Positions 1 to 6,849 of a stretch of 10,779 nt of DNA are shown in pieces. The DNA comes from Anaerolineaceae bacterium UBA1363. GTDB taxonomy: Bacteria; Chloroflexota; Anaerolineae; Anaerolineales; Anaerolineaceae. Made by a program: the position numbers and the translations under genes. Location: contig DBRR01000027.1 in the NCBI GenBank assembly GCA_002306055.1, positions 38,147-48,925 on the forward strand. The letters are read 5' to 3'. The first letter of the stretch is position 1, and each line of letters opens with the position of its first letter. The notes beneath the pieces are model-generated. The model worked only from the letters and a program-made list of their open reading frames with translations. It was not told where the DNA came from and did no database searches.

Positions 1-93
1 ACGTGGCGATCTCAACCTTAGGTCCAAATGACCCTCAACTGTTCACTCCAATACAGTTCCTGGATGGTGGGTTAGCTATCAAGCATGATTCCC

Positions 94-118
94 GGAACGG
101 CGCAAGGCCGTTCCCTAC
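94..118 (-). repeat. REP-like palindrome, GTAG-headed, stem type 1, copy A
   Basis: The arms GGAACGG (94-100) and CCGTTCC (108-114) are perfectly complementary around the 7-base loop CGCAAGG (101-107). CTAC follows at 115-118, so the minus strand reads GTAG followed by the hairpin. This is the layout known for REP sequences mobilised by RAYT/TnpA-REP tyrosine transposases. It lies inside a 46-bp block repeated exactly at 201-246. Confidence 0.75.
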
Positions 119-130
119 GAATCGAAACCC

Positions 131-173
131 ATCGTCATCGCGAGGAGCGAAGCGACGTGGCGATCTCAACCTT
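131..173. repeat. Second repeat module (GCGAGGAGCGAAGCGAC type), copy 2
   Basis: This 43-bp module is identical to 250-292, and its last 19 bases match 1-19. It is an imperfect palindrome with ATCGC and GCGAT outer arms (138-142 and 161-165). From general knowledge, closely similar GCGAGGAGCGAAGCGAC sequences are dispersed in many bacterial genomes and generate spurious EERSD-type peptides. Confidence 0.75.
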
Positions 174-212
174 CGTTCCTGGGCGGTGGGTTGGCTATCT
201 AGCATGATTCCC

Positions 213-237
213 GGAACGGCGCAAGGCCGTTCCCTAC
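213..237 (-). repeat. REP-like palindrome, GTAG-headed, stem type 1, copy B
   Basis: This copy is identical to the one at 94-118: arms GGAACGG and CCGTTCC, loop CGCAAGG, and CTAC at 234-237 (GTAG on the minus strand). It is offset by exactly 119 bp, so the whole composite unit was duplicated as a block. Confidence 0.75.
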
Positions 238-249
238 GAATCGAAATTC

Positions 250-292
250 ATCGTCATCGCGAGGAGCGAAGCGACGTGGCGATCTCAACCTT
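250..292. repeat. Second repeat module, copy 3
   Basis: This is an exact copy of 131-173. It is followed by TTAGGTC, which also follows the partial copy at 1-19. The junction with the next unit is therefore shared between the first and third copies but differs in the second. Confidence 0.75.
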
Positions 293-410
293 AGGTCAGT
301 TCTTGGGTGAACTTCGTTTCTGGGCTAGCATGATTTCCGAAATGGCGCAAGGTGTTTAGACAAGTATGATTGTTTACATATTATCCGAGGTGATTATTTA
401 CAGGTTTTGA

Positions 411-434
411 GCAGACACAGGGGTCTGCCCCTAC
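411..434 (-). repeat. REP-like palindrome, GTAG-headed, stem type 2
   Basis: The arms GCAGAC (411-416) and GTCTGC (423-428) enclose the loop ACAGGG. CC and then CTAC follow, ending at 434. On the minus strand this reads GTAG-GG-GCAGAC-loop-GTCTGC. The layout and head match the other palindromes in the window, but the stem sequence is unrelated. Confidence 0.65.
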
Positions 435-463
435 AAAGCTACACCTCCCTTAATCTCCCAGAC

Positions 464-489
464 GTAAAGGTAACCCCCCGTGGTTACCC
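464..489 (+). repeat. REP-like palindrome, stem type 3, degenerate head (GTAA)
   Basis: The arms GGTAACC (469-475) and GGTTACC (482-488) enclose CCCCGT. The stretch 469-489 is the exact reverse complement of 10670-10690. The expected GTAG head is GTAA here (464-467). It is the only copy of the set whose head lies on the plus strand. Confidence 0.65.
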
Positions 490-661
490 GCCCGCATGGC
501 GTATATGGCGCTGCCCCAATAATCCTATATGATCTGTCTTAAAGATTAAAGTGTAAACAATCACCCTACACAATGTGTAAACCATCACATGTGTAAAACC
601 ATCATTGTCTTGACGCAAGGCCGTTCCCTACGATTTGAAATACGTCGAACAATTCGGCTCG

Positions 662-3238
662 CTACGTTACTAACACTTCTGCCTGGGAGCCCTCAGCGGT
701 CTTGGTGACTTCGATCCGGTCCGGGAAGAAGTCCTTAAGTTCTTCGATGTGCGTGATGATCAGGATCTTTTTGAAATCCTGGCGGATCAGGTTGATGGCT
801 TCAACCAGGCGCTGGCGCCCTTGGACATCCTGGTTGCCAAACCCCTCATCGATCACCAGCGTTTGCAGCTTTGCGCCTGCCCGTTTTGCCAGCACGCGCG
901 AAAGAGCCAGGCGAATGGCAAAATTAATCCTGAAAGCTTCGCCCCCACTGAAGGTTTCATAATCCCGCACAGCCCCGCCAGCACTAATGCGGATGTCGAG
1001 TGTTTCGCGCTTGTCAATACGCTTTGTATCCTTAAATTCACGTTGTGTTGGAAAACTGACGCTCATGGTGTGGTCCGAGAGCCGACTGAGGATGTCGTTG
1101 GCCTGCTCTTCCAATTCGGGGATCGCCTGCTCAATCAGCATCGCCGGCACCCCGTCTTTACTAAAGGCTTTTTGGACCAGTTCAAGGTCGCGAATGGTAC
1201 GGCGGATGCTTTCGGCGTCCTGCCGGATGGTAATGAGGTTCTGTTTCTGCTGTTCGATCGTAGCAAGTTGCTGTCTTATCCCGCCAAGGCGCATTTGCAC
1301 CCTGGAGACCGTTAATTTGGCATCGTTAAGCGCTGCCTGGGTCTGGCTGATATCCGGCAGTCCTGCCTGGGCAGCTGCCAGTTCTGCAGCTTTGGCGTCA
1401 TACTCTGCTTGCAGACGTTCTTTTTCCAACGCTGCAGCCTGGAGATTTTCGCTTAGGTCTGCCAGACCAGCCTGCAGCTCTTCCACGGCGCTCTGAGCGG
1501 TTTGCAGGCGGTTATAGGCGTCGACCGCGGGGCGTGCCGCCTCTTCTTCGAACTTGAGCTGCTGGTGGGCGCGGGCGTCGTAACCCAATTCAGCCAGCCG
1601 TATTTCTTCCTCAGCTATTTTGACCCGGACGTCGGGCAGAAAATCATCCGCTTTAAGCGATTCTTTTGCCTTTGCCAGATTAACGGCACCCTCTGCCTGC
1701 CAGGCCTGCTCAGCTTTTCGGATGTCCTGCAGGCGCAAATCAAGCTTGGCAATCTCGTTCTGGTATTGCAACAATTCGGATTTATTCTTTTCAAGGTTGC
1801 GGCGCGCCTGGCGCAAAGCTTCCTCCTCCGCCTCAGCCTCTTCGAGCGCTTTCTTGTTGGCGCGGTACTGGTCGCCAAGGGAAGTGCCTTTGGCTGTCAG
1901 CTCCTTGCTGAGCTCAGCACGGTGCTCCTCCGTGAGCGGCTGACCGCAAAGTGGGCAGACCGCATCAGCAACCTGCGCCAGTTGTTCGATGCGTTCTTGC
2001 AGGTCTTGCATGCGTGCCCGCAGTTCGCCATTTTCCAAGTGAAGGGCTTTCTTCCTGGTCTCAAGGGCAGCCAGCAAACTTTCCAGGTCAGCAGCGTTGT
2101 TAATCTCCTGGGTGAGGGCAGAAACCATCTGACCAATATCCTGCCGCTGTTGTTCAAGGGCGCGGGCATCTGCTGCTGACTGGCGGATGCGGGCTTCCTC
2201 CTGCTGAAGGTGTTCAACGGTGGTGGTGAGCCGCTGCCTCTCCATCTCAAGTTGCTGGCGATAGGTTTTCAGTTCGCTTTCAATCGGGCGAAACTGCTCC
2301 GCCTGGGCTTCTGCCTGGCGCAGGCGTTCAAGTAATTGATTATAGGCATCATACGCGGCTCTAATTTCTTCTGCGCGGGCAAGGGTGTTTTGGTGAATTT
2401 GCAGTCGCGCCAGGCGCTCGGTTTTCTGCCGTTCAAAGCCTTCAATGCGGTTTTGGGCGGCTTCCAGTTGACTGCCAAGCGCGCTCACAGTCTGCTGCTG
2501 TGCTTCAAGTTTTTCTTTTTGTGCCAATTGCTGCTGATAACGCGCCGTTTGCAACTCCACATCGGCTGAAGCTGCCTTCAACTCCTGCTCCGCGGCTTGA
2601 TATTCTGCCCGCTTTAGGGGTTCCTGGTCGAGTTCAGCCTGGATTTCAGCCAATTTGCGTTCACGGACATCCAGGTCGGTTTTTGCATCGCGGATGCGGG
2701 TTTTGGTGTACTCGTGGTACACCTCCCACTGGTCCAACCCGAGGATGCTCGAGAGGATTTTCTTGCGGTCAGCGGGACGCTGCGTGGCAAAGGAATCGGC
2801 TTTCCCCTGTAAAAAGAACGAGGCGTTGACGAAGGTTTCATAGTCCAGCCGCAACGTGTTCTGAATTTTTGCCTGGGTGGCGCGCATGTTTTGCTCGGTC
2901 AGGATTTTCCAGGTGCCCCGCTCGCCCAAGTCTGGGTTCAGAATCATGAAATCGAGTTGGCCGCCTTTGCCGCGGGTGATGCTGCGCACAATCCGATAGG
3001 TTTGGGACTCATATTCAAAGTCCAGCTGCACTTCCGCCTTGGTAGAGGCGGTGTTGATGATGGCTTCATCGCGCCGGCGGGCTTCCCCATAAAGGGCGTA
3101 AGTAATGGCATCCAACAGAGAGGATTTCCCGGCACCATTGGGACCAGAGATGCACGCCAGGTCAAAGCCGGAGAAATCAATTTCGACCGGCTTGCGGTAA
3201 GAAGTGAATCCGGTAATGCGCAACTTAATCGGTATCAT
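662..3238 (-). CDS. SbcC/Rad50-type SMC-family ATPase
   Basis: This is a DNA double-strand-break repair ATPase of the Rad50/SbcC family. Such proteins dimerise through ABC-type ATPase heads and long coiled coils, and normally drive an Mre11/SbcD nuclease. With the ATG start at 3238 it has 858 residues. Walker A GPNGAGKSS lies at about 32-40, with the Q-loop glutamine near 144 (FFLQGKADSF). A long coiled coil rich in Q, E, A and L runs from about 180 to 680 and is broken by a zinc-hook CPLC at about 428-431. The signature FSGGE is at 763-767, Walker B LVIDEGFGNQD is at about 794-804 and the switch His (ITHIEEL) is near 830. All ATPase motifs are intact. A TTG nine bases upstream (3247) is an alternative start; I prefer the ATG because homologues begin MIPIKL-like and AGGG lies 10 bases before it. 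The start overlaps the herA stop. The length resembles archaeal Rad50 more than the roughly 1,050 residues of E. coli SbcC. I see no clear hairpin terminator downstream. Confidence 0.95.
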   Translation of the reverse strand: MIPIKLRITGFTSYRKPVEIDFSGFDLACISGPNGAGKSSLLDAITYALYGEARRRDEAIINTASTKAEVQLDFEYESQTYRIVRSITRGKGGQLDFMILNPDLGERGTWKILTEQNMRATQAKIQNTLRLDYETFVNASFFLQGKADSFATQRPADRKKILSSILGLDQWEVYHEYTKTRIRDAKTDLDVRERKLAEIQAELDQEPLKRAEYQAAEQELKAASADVELQTARYQQQLAQKEKLEAQQQTVSALGSQLEAAQNRIEGFERQKTERLARLQIHQNTLARAEEIRAAYDAYNQLLERLRQAEAQAEQFRPIESELKTYRQQLEMERQRLTTTVEHLQQEEARIRQSAADARALEQQRQDIGQMVSALTQEINNAADLESLLAALETRKKALHLENGELRARMQDLQERIEQLAQVADAVCPLCGQPLTEEHRAELSKELTAKGTSLGDQYRANKKALEEAEAEEEALRQARRNLEKNKSELLQYQNEIAKLDLRLQDIRKAEQAWQAEGAVNLAKAKESLKADDFLPDVRVKIAEEEIRLAELGYDARAHQQLKFEEEAARPAVDAYNRLQTAQSAVEELQAGLADLSENLQAAALEKERLQAEYDAKAAELAAAQAGLPDISQTQAALNDAKLTVSRVQMRLGGIRQQLATIEQQKQNLITIRQDAESIRRTIRDLELVQKAFSKDGVPAMLIEQAIPELEEQANDILSRLSDHTMSVSFPTQREFKDTKRIDKRETLDIRISAGGAVRDYETFSGGEAFRINFAIRLALSRVLAKRAGAKLQTLVIDEGFGNQDVQGRQRLVEAINLIRQDFKKILIITHIEELKDFFPDRIEVTKTAEGSQAEVLVT

Positions 3239-4961
3239 CGTCACCAAACCCTAACAACTTGTTGAAATCCGCGGTGGTTGCAGGCTTCGGCGTCTCATCT
3301 TTGTGTAATTCCTGCCAGAATTTTTCATCATAACGCCGTGAATGGATGGGTATTGGCATGGGCACACCCCAGCCGAGCATCAGGACTTCCTCTTTGGGCT
3401 GAAGTTTGGCGAGCATGCCGCGCAGAGCATTTCGTCCTGCCAAACCACTGAGCACCGCATTGATGTCATCCTCATCCCCGAGAGCTCCTGAGATGCGCGT
3501 CCCAAGCTGCGACATGACCTCGTCGTAAATCTGCGAAGGACGCTGGTCAATGATCAGCAGGGTCACGTAATACTTACGCATTTCGCGCGCGATCGTACTG
3601 AAGATGGTCTGGGAAGCCATTTCGCGGTTGAGCAGCTTGTGGGCTTCCTCGACCACCACCACCAGGGGACGGGGCTCCTTCTTTTTGTCCTTGTGGAATT
3701 GGTTGGTGGCAGCCTCCCAGGTGTCGCGGATTTTCCGTGTGATCAGATTGGTAACCAACAGGTAATCGAGCTCAGAATCGTAACGACCAAAGGAGAGGAT
3801 AACATGCCGCCCCTCCTGGAGATTATTGATGATCTCTGCCAGGCCATTACTCGCGGGGCTGTCCACCAGGTAGGGTCGGTTCATCAGGCGGCCAAGTTTG
3901 CTGCGCAGACTTTCCGCTGCCATCACATTTACGCCCGCCTCATTTGCCCAGGCTTCCACGCTGTCGGCTGCCGGACGGCGTTTTCCTTCCTCATCCTCCT
4001 CGGTTGCTTTTCCGCGCATCTGCATGAATGCCATGAACCAATCCTCACCAAAACTGGTCTGCAGGGCGTCCAGCGTGGTGGCAGTGGTTTCCTTGAGGTT
4101 GAGGGTCTGGCTCAGCTGCAGAATATCTTCCGGTGTGAGATCCTTGTAGGCAATTTCAAGGTTAAAATCAGCGTGGAGGGCACCAAAATCCGTGCCTGCA
4201 CCCAATCCAACCAGCCTTACCCGTGCTGTAAACTGCTCTTTGAGTCCACTCACCGGCTTACCGGTATCCGAAGAGGTGCTTGGGGGACCATACTCATTGT
4301 GCATGTCAAAAATCAGGGTGGAAGCATTGTTGGCATGGATCAACCCCGCCAGGATCATCCTCGCCAGGAAGGACTTGCCCGAGCCAGTCGTGCCAAAAAT
4401 CCCCGATGAACGCTGAACGAACTTCTCGAGGTTCAGGCAGACCGCGTGACCTTGTTCGCGCGTCTCACCGACGCGAAAGATGGTTTTGCCGTCTTCCGTG
4501 CCAAAAATCTGGGCGATATCTTCGGCATTTGCCAGTCTGACCGGCGCGTGGTGGTCGGGCACAGTTTTTACTGTGATGGGTATATCTTTCGCCGGTCGGC
4601 TTTGCAGCCAAATGGCATACTCCGGGCTGGCTGGGTCCGGACCGCGATCCAGCATCAGGGCGGGCATGACCGCCAGGTTGGTATAGAGCGTGTTCTGGTT
4701 GAGGTACTGCCCCAGGCGTGGGCTAAAGCGCTCGCTGTTGAGTTGGCTGGCATAGTTGGGGTCGATGGCAGCCAATTGGAGGTCTGTCACCAAGCCATAA
4801 AAGCGCAAGCTGCCGCTATCCATCACCACAAACGCCCCTTCCTGCACCGTTTGTGCCGGCACGGTCAGCTTCACCTGCAGGTTGGCTTCAAGACCGCCCC
4901 CTGTCACAAAGCCGATCGGTGGGTTGGCATTACTAAAATCTGCTTGTGGTTCCATGATCAT
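3225..4961 (-). CDS. herA: HerA-family hexameric DNA-translocating ATPase
   Basis: HerA is an FtsK/VirB4-like ATPase that forms a hexameric ring, pumps DNA and works with the NurA nuclease in end resection. Of 578 residues, about 15-100 form an N-terminal HAS-barrel (LRFYGLVTDLQL at 52-63). Walker A GTTGSGKS is at 190-197, followed by LIFDMHNEYG at 216-225, a motif characteristic of HerA. Walker B VVVVEEAH is at 434-441 and contains the catalytic glutamate. DQRPSQI (472-478) and LGTRISGALGDEDDI (486-500) match the conserved sensor and arginine-finger region. A charged helical insertion lies at about 300-345. The C-terminal strand LMLGWGVPMPIPIHSRR is typical of the family. The ATG at 4961 abuts the upstream TAA. 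A second ATG two codons on (4955) has better spacing from GGAG and could be the true start. Its neighbours nurA and the Rad50-type gene strongly support the assignment. Confidence 0.93.
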   Translation of the reverse strand: MIMEPQADFSNANPPIGFVTGGGLEANLQVKLTVPAQTVQEGAFVVMDSGSLRFYGLVTDLQLAAIDPNYASQLNSERFSPRLGQYLNQNTLYTNLAVMPALMLDRGPDPASPEYAIWLQSRPAKDIPITVKTVPDHHAPVRLANAEDIAQIFGTEDGKTIFRVGETREQGHAVCLNLEKFVQRSSGIFGTTGSGKSFLARMILAGLIHANNASTLIFDMHNEYGPPSTSSDTGKPVSGLKEQFTARVRLVGLGAGTDFGALHADFNLEIAYKDLTPEDILQLSQTLNLKETTATTLDALQTSFGEDWFMAFMQMRGKATEEDEEGKRRPAADSVEAWANEAGVNVMAAESLRSKLGRLMNRPYLVDSPASNGLAEIINNLQEGRHVILSFGRYDSELDYLLVTNLITRKIRDTWEAATNQFHKDKKKEPRPLVVVVEEAHKLLNREMASQTIFSTIAREMRKYYVTLLIIDQRPSQIYDEVMSQLGTRISGALGDEDDINAVLSGLAGRNALRGMLAKLQPKEEVLMLGWGVPMPIPIHSRRYDEKFWQELHKDETPKPATTADFNKLLGFGDDDTD

Positions 4962-5570
4962 TTACTCCAGTTCCGAAAGCGCGTCCAACACCTGGGTCAG
5001 GCGCAAGTAGTCATCTCTTAGCAGGACGATCAATCTCTGGCAGGCTGCCTCGTACCAGTCTGGATTGCCCAGTGAATCCTGCACGCGGCGTGCCTGGGCC
5101 AGGTGCGACACGAGCAGCTCTTCAACTGGCTGGTCAGCCAGGCGCAGGATGTGGCGCAGGTAAGAATAGCCGTGGCTGGTAAAGTGCGCCACTTCTTGCG
5201 AGTCGCACAGGAAGAGTTGATCCAGGCTGAGCGGCGGGCGCGGCGGCAATTGGTGATGGATCTGACCGTCACTCTGGTAGCCAATTGTGAGCACATGGAT
5301 CTCAACCGGCAAATTGCGGTTGTAGCGATTGTCGGCAGTGTATTCCCCCGGAATGCTTACCCCGGAGACGAGCTGGCGCACGAGCCCATCATCGTTGATG
5401 CTGATGTTGGTAATAAGCCCATAGACATCCGTCTGATCTTCCAGGGATGCTCTGACCAGCGAACCAAAAGCCGGGGTTTCCAGCTCCCTCACGCGGCAGC
5501 CGGCCACAAATTGGCTGTTGTCGGCACGCAAGAGCTTGCCAATTGGGATCGAACGGGACAAATCGCTCAT
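4962..5570 (-). CDS. Small HAS-barrel-like protein of the nurA-herA operon, function unknown
   Basis: This 202-residue soluble protein has no signal peptide, membrane segment or nuclease/ATPase motif. Residues about 8-100 look like a beta-barrel. FGSLVRASLEDQTDVYGLIT (35-54) aligns by eye with HerA EGAFVVMDSGSLRFYGLVT (41-59), which is the HAS-barrel (HerA/ATP-synthase) pattern of Gly-x-x-Val strands ending in Tyr-Gly-Leu-x-Thr. Residues about 115-202 are predicted by eye to be mostly helical, with YSYLRHILRLADQPVEELL and a C-terminal amphipathic stretch ending in LDALSELE. The ATG overlaps the nurA stop (ATGA), and the TAA directly precedes the herA ATG, so the three genes must be co-expressed. 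HAS-barrels in HerA contact partner subunits and NurA. I infer that this protein is an accessory or adaptor subunit of that complex. The similarity is short and needs a profile search. Small HAS-barrel proteins are also annotated in other bacterial groups, so the family itself is probably not new. Confidence 0.82.
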   Translation of the reverse strand: MSDLSRSIPIGKLLRADNSQFVAGCRVRELETPAFGSLVRASLEDQTDVYGLITNISINDDGLVRQLVSGVSIPGEYTADNRYNRNLPVEIHVLTIGYQSDGQIHHQLPPRPPLSLDQLFLCDSQEVAHFTSHGYSYLRHILRLADQPVEELLVSHLAQARRVQDSLGNPDWYEAACQRLIVLLRDDYLRLTQVLDALSELE

Positions 5571-6733
5571 GATAGTCCTTTCAGATAGTCTTTATTGGAA
5601 CGTTGTTGGTGGATACGTATCTGGGGGTCAAGCTGGCTCTGAAGCATCACTTCAACCTCGTCCGCTTCCACCCGCTTGACCACTGCCAGTTCATGCGCAC
5701 GATGCAAGAGATAGGGGTAAGGGTGAGAATCGAGCACCTGGGCTTCCTTGTAAATGACAGCATGCAGCGTGTCCACCAGGCCAGGCACTTCGCTGACCCA
5801 CAGGGGGAATTCAAGGCGCGCCAGGCAGGGCTCATTTTCGGCACTGCTGACGTTTACGTAAAAGAATGCGACCGGCAAGCTGTTGGCGGGTTTCCTGGCA
5901 CTGCGGGTGATGGCTTCGAAGATCGCGGAGCGTTCCCCTGGCTGTTCCAGGATTTCCTGTAAGATAAATCGGTCGCTCAAGTTGAGTTCGCGGTTGTTGG
6001 ATTCAAGCGGTAGGCCCTGGCGCTTGCACTGGAAGATTGCCAACATGCGGCTGAGCATGGCAGAACCGGGCTTGTCAATATAGCCAGCAGTCATCACACC
6101 CCGGCGCTGTAGGTCCTGGTCAATTTCGAAGACCTCTCGCTGCACCTCCTGACCCCGGTCACCCTGGATGGTGGAACGGTAAAAGACGTCCAATGGGCCA
6201 TCGGTGAGGGTGATGACAGGCTCAAGGTCCTCAGGTGAGACTGCCCGGCGAATCAATTTCCGTTCTGCCAGGTCGCGCAGGAGTGCCACCTCGTCCTCGC
6301 CAATCAAGGTTCCCTCCTGGGTCTGGATCTGGTCCATGGCGAGCAATTCGGTTTCAACCCGAATTTCAGGCGGTTCGCCACTGCCGATATGCGCCTTGAT
6401 CAAGCCGACATTGACCACGCCAAACTGCAAAGCGCGATGACGGCTGGGGACGATCTGCGAGCCATCTGCCGCAATCAGGGTATAGCCCAGTGGCGCCTGG
6501 GGCAGCGGGCGGTGGGTCAGAATTGGTTCGTTGGTTGGCTTTGCCAGGTAAAGGTTGGTTAGCTGCTGTTCGGCTTCCTCAATTGCCTGGCGCAGCAAGT
6601 CAGGACTGGCAGCAGCGTCATTGAGCAGGTTTTTAAGAGCGCCACCACGCGCAACCTGTTCTGCCTGCCAGGCAGCATATTGGGCTGCGAATTGACCCTG
6701 GCTGTGTTCTAATTGAGCATAATTTACCGGCAT
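5567..6733 (-). CDS. nurA: NurA-domain 5'-3' nuclease
   Basis: NurA is a manganese-dependent nuclease that acts as a dimer docked on HerA and resects DNA ends. With the ATG at 6733 the protein has 388 residues. The metal-binding motif LIAADGSQIVPSRH contains Asp-Gly-Ser at 90-92. The second acidic motif ITLTDGPLDV has Asp at 178. GYIDKPGSAMLSRML (217-231) carries the conserved Lys segment. VAFFYVNVSSAENEPCLARLEFP (288-310) and HPYPYLLHRAHELAVVKRVE (337-356) match the C-terminal NurA core with its conserved Tyr and His. AGGAA lies three bases before the chosen start. An in-frame ATG at 6820 would add 29 residues, but it lacks a ribosome site and would place the promoter inside the gene. It is the first gene of the operon, and its TGA overlaps the next ATG. 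Confidence 0.9.
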   Translation of the reverse strand: MPVNYAQLEHSQGQFAAQYAAWQAEQVARGGALKNLLNDAAASPDLLRQAIEEAEQQLTNLYLAKPTNEPILTHRPLPQAPLGYTLIAADGSQIVPSRHRALQFGVVNVGLIKAHIGSGEPPEIRVETELLAMDQIQTQEGTLIGEDEVALLRDLAERKLIRRAVSPEDLEPVITLTDGPLDVFYRSTIQGDRGQEVQREVFEIDQDLQRRGVMTAGYIDKPGSAMLSRMLAIFQCKRQGLPLESNNRELNLSDRFILQEILEQPGERSAIFEAITRSARKPANSLPVAFFYVNVSSAENEPCLARLEFPLWVSEVPGLVDTLHAVIYKEAQVLDSHPYPYLLHRAHELAVVKRVEADEVEVMLQSQLDPQIRIHQQRSNKDYLKGLS

Positions 6734-6754
6734 GATTTCCTCAAAGGCAATGCA

Positions 6755-6767
6755 TCTGTTTATTATA
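6755..6767 (-). promoter_or_regulatory. Promoter -10 element for the nurA-herA-rad50 operon
   Basis: The minus strand carries a perfect TATAAT at 6767-6762, which would start transcription near 6755 and leave a leader of about 22 bases before the nurA ATG. I see no good -35 hexamer at normal spacing (CCATTT at 17 bp), so this is a -10-based call only. Confidence 0.45.
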
Positions 6768-6849
6768 TCCAAGCCTGCGGGAGAAAATGGAACAAAAGAG
6801 CACCATCTGACGTTAAGCAAACAGATTGATAACCATTCAAGGAGAAAAA

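Larger units (their letters stand above)
1..352. repeat. Tandem array of composite palindromic repeats (about 119-bp unit)
   Basis: Two near-identical units follow each other at about 56-174 and 175-293, with every landmark shifted by 119 bp. Each unit has a short spacer (GTGGGTTRGCTATC), a GTAG-type palindrome module (82-127, 201-246) and a second module beginning ATCGTCATCGCGAGGAGCGA (131-173, 250-292). The end of an earlier unit starts the window (1-19 matches 155-173 and 274-292). A later, diverged unit begins near 314 and stops at 352, where other DNA interrupts it; its continuation is at 621-640. Translation of this stretch gives low-complexity peptides made from the repeat, such as EERSDVAIS, so I call no gene here. 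Confidence 0.88.
353..613. mobile_element. MITE-like non-coding insertion (about 261 bp) with inverted, internally repeated ends
   Basis: The segment is bounded by a 7-bp direct repeat, CGCAAGG. Its ends are imperfect inverted repeats: AGACAA at 358-363 faces TTGTCT at 605-610. Inside them, a left pair of GATTGTTTACA-like boxes (368-378, 392-402) mirrors a right pair (552-562, 576-586). Both pairs have a 24-bp period and similar 13-bp spacers. A further right-hand copy lies at 592-603. It encodes no transposase. It carries two GTAG-type palindromes (411-434, 464-489); I see nothing else recognisable between 490 and 550. Repeated boxes inside both ends resemble IS21/IS481-type termini, but that family assignment is inference. 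Confidence 0.55.
339..631 (-). repeat. REP-like palindrome, stem type 1, copy C, split by an insertion
   Basis: The left half, AGCATGATTTCCGAAATGG plus loop CGCAAGG, is at 327-352. The right half, CCGTTCC plus CTAC and GATTTGAAA, is at 621-640. Joined at the shared loop they rebuild one 46-bp module that differs from copies A and B at only five positions. The loop CGCAAGG is present at both edges of the intervening DNA (346-352 and 614-620), as expected of a target-site duplication. Confidence 0.65.

Noticed and set aside
3..359. Open frame of 118 codons across the left repeats
   Set aside because: The peptide is assembled from the tandem DNA repeats (GAKRRGDL, EERSDVAIS), shows repeat periodicity rather than protein constraint, and lacks a convincing ribosome site.
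552..603. Repeated TGTAAACCATCAC boxes as a CRISPR or iteron array
   Set aside because: There are only three short, imperfect copies with uneven spacing and no unique spacers. Mirrored boxes at 368-402 explain them better as ends of an insertion element.
1502..2179. 225-codon plus-strand frame opposite the SbcC/Rad50-type gene
   Set aside because: It is antisense to the coiled-coil part of a gene with intact motifs. Its length reflects the codon bias of the opposite strand, and no family is recognisable.
3639..4409. 256-codon plus-strand frame opposite herA
   Set aside because: It overlaps the Walker A to Walker B region of herA completely, has no recognisable motif, and lacks a ribosome site.
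6734..6820. N-terminal extension of NurA from an ATG at 6820
   Set aside because: The extension is unlike NurA N-termini, has no ribosome site and would contain the TATAAT element, whereas the ATG at 6733 has AGGAA at good spacing.
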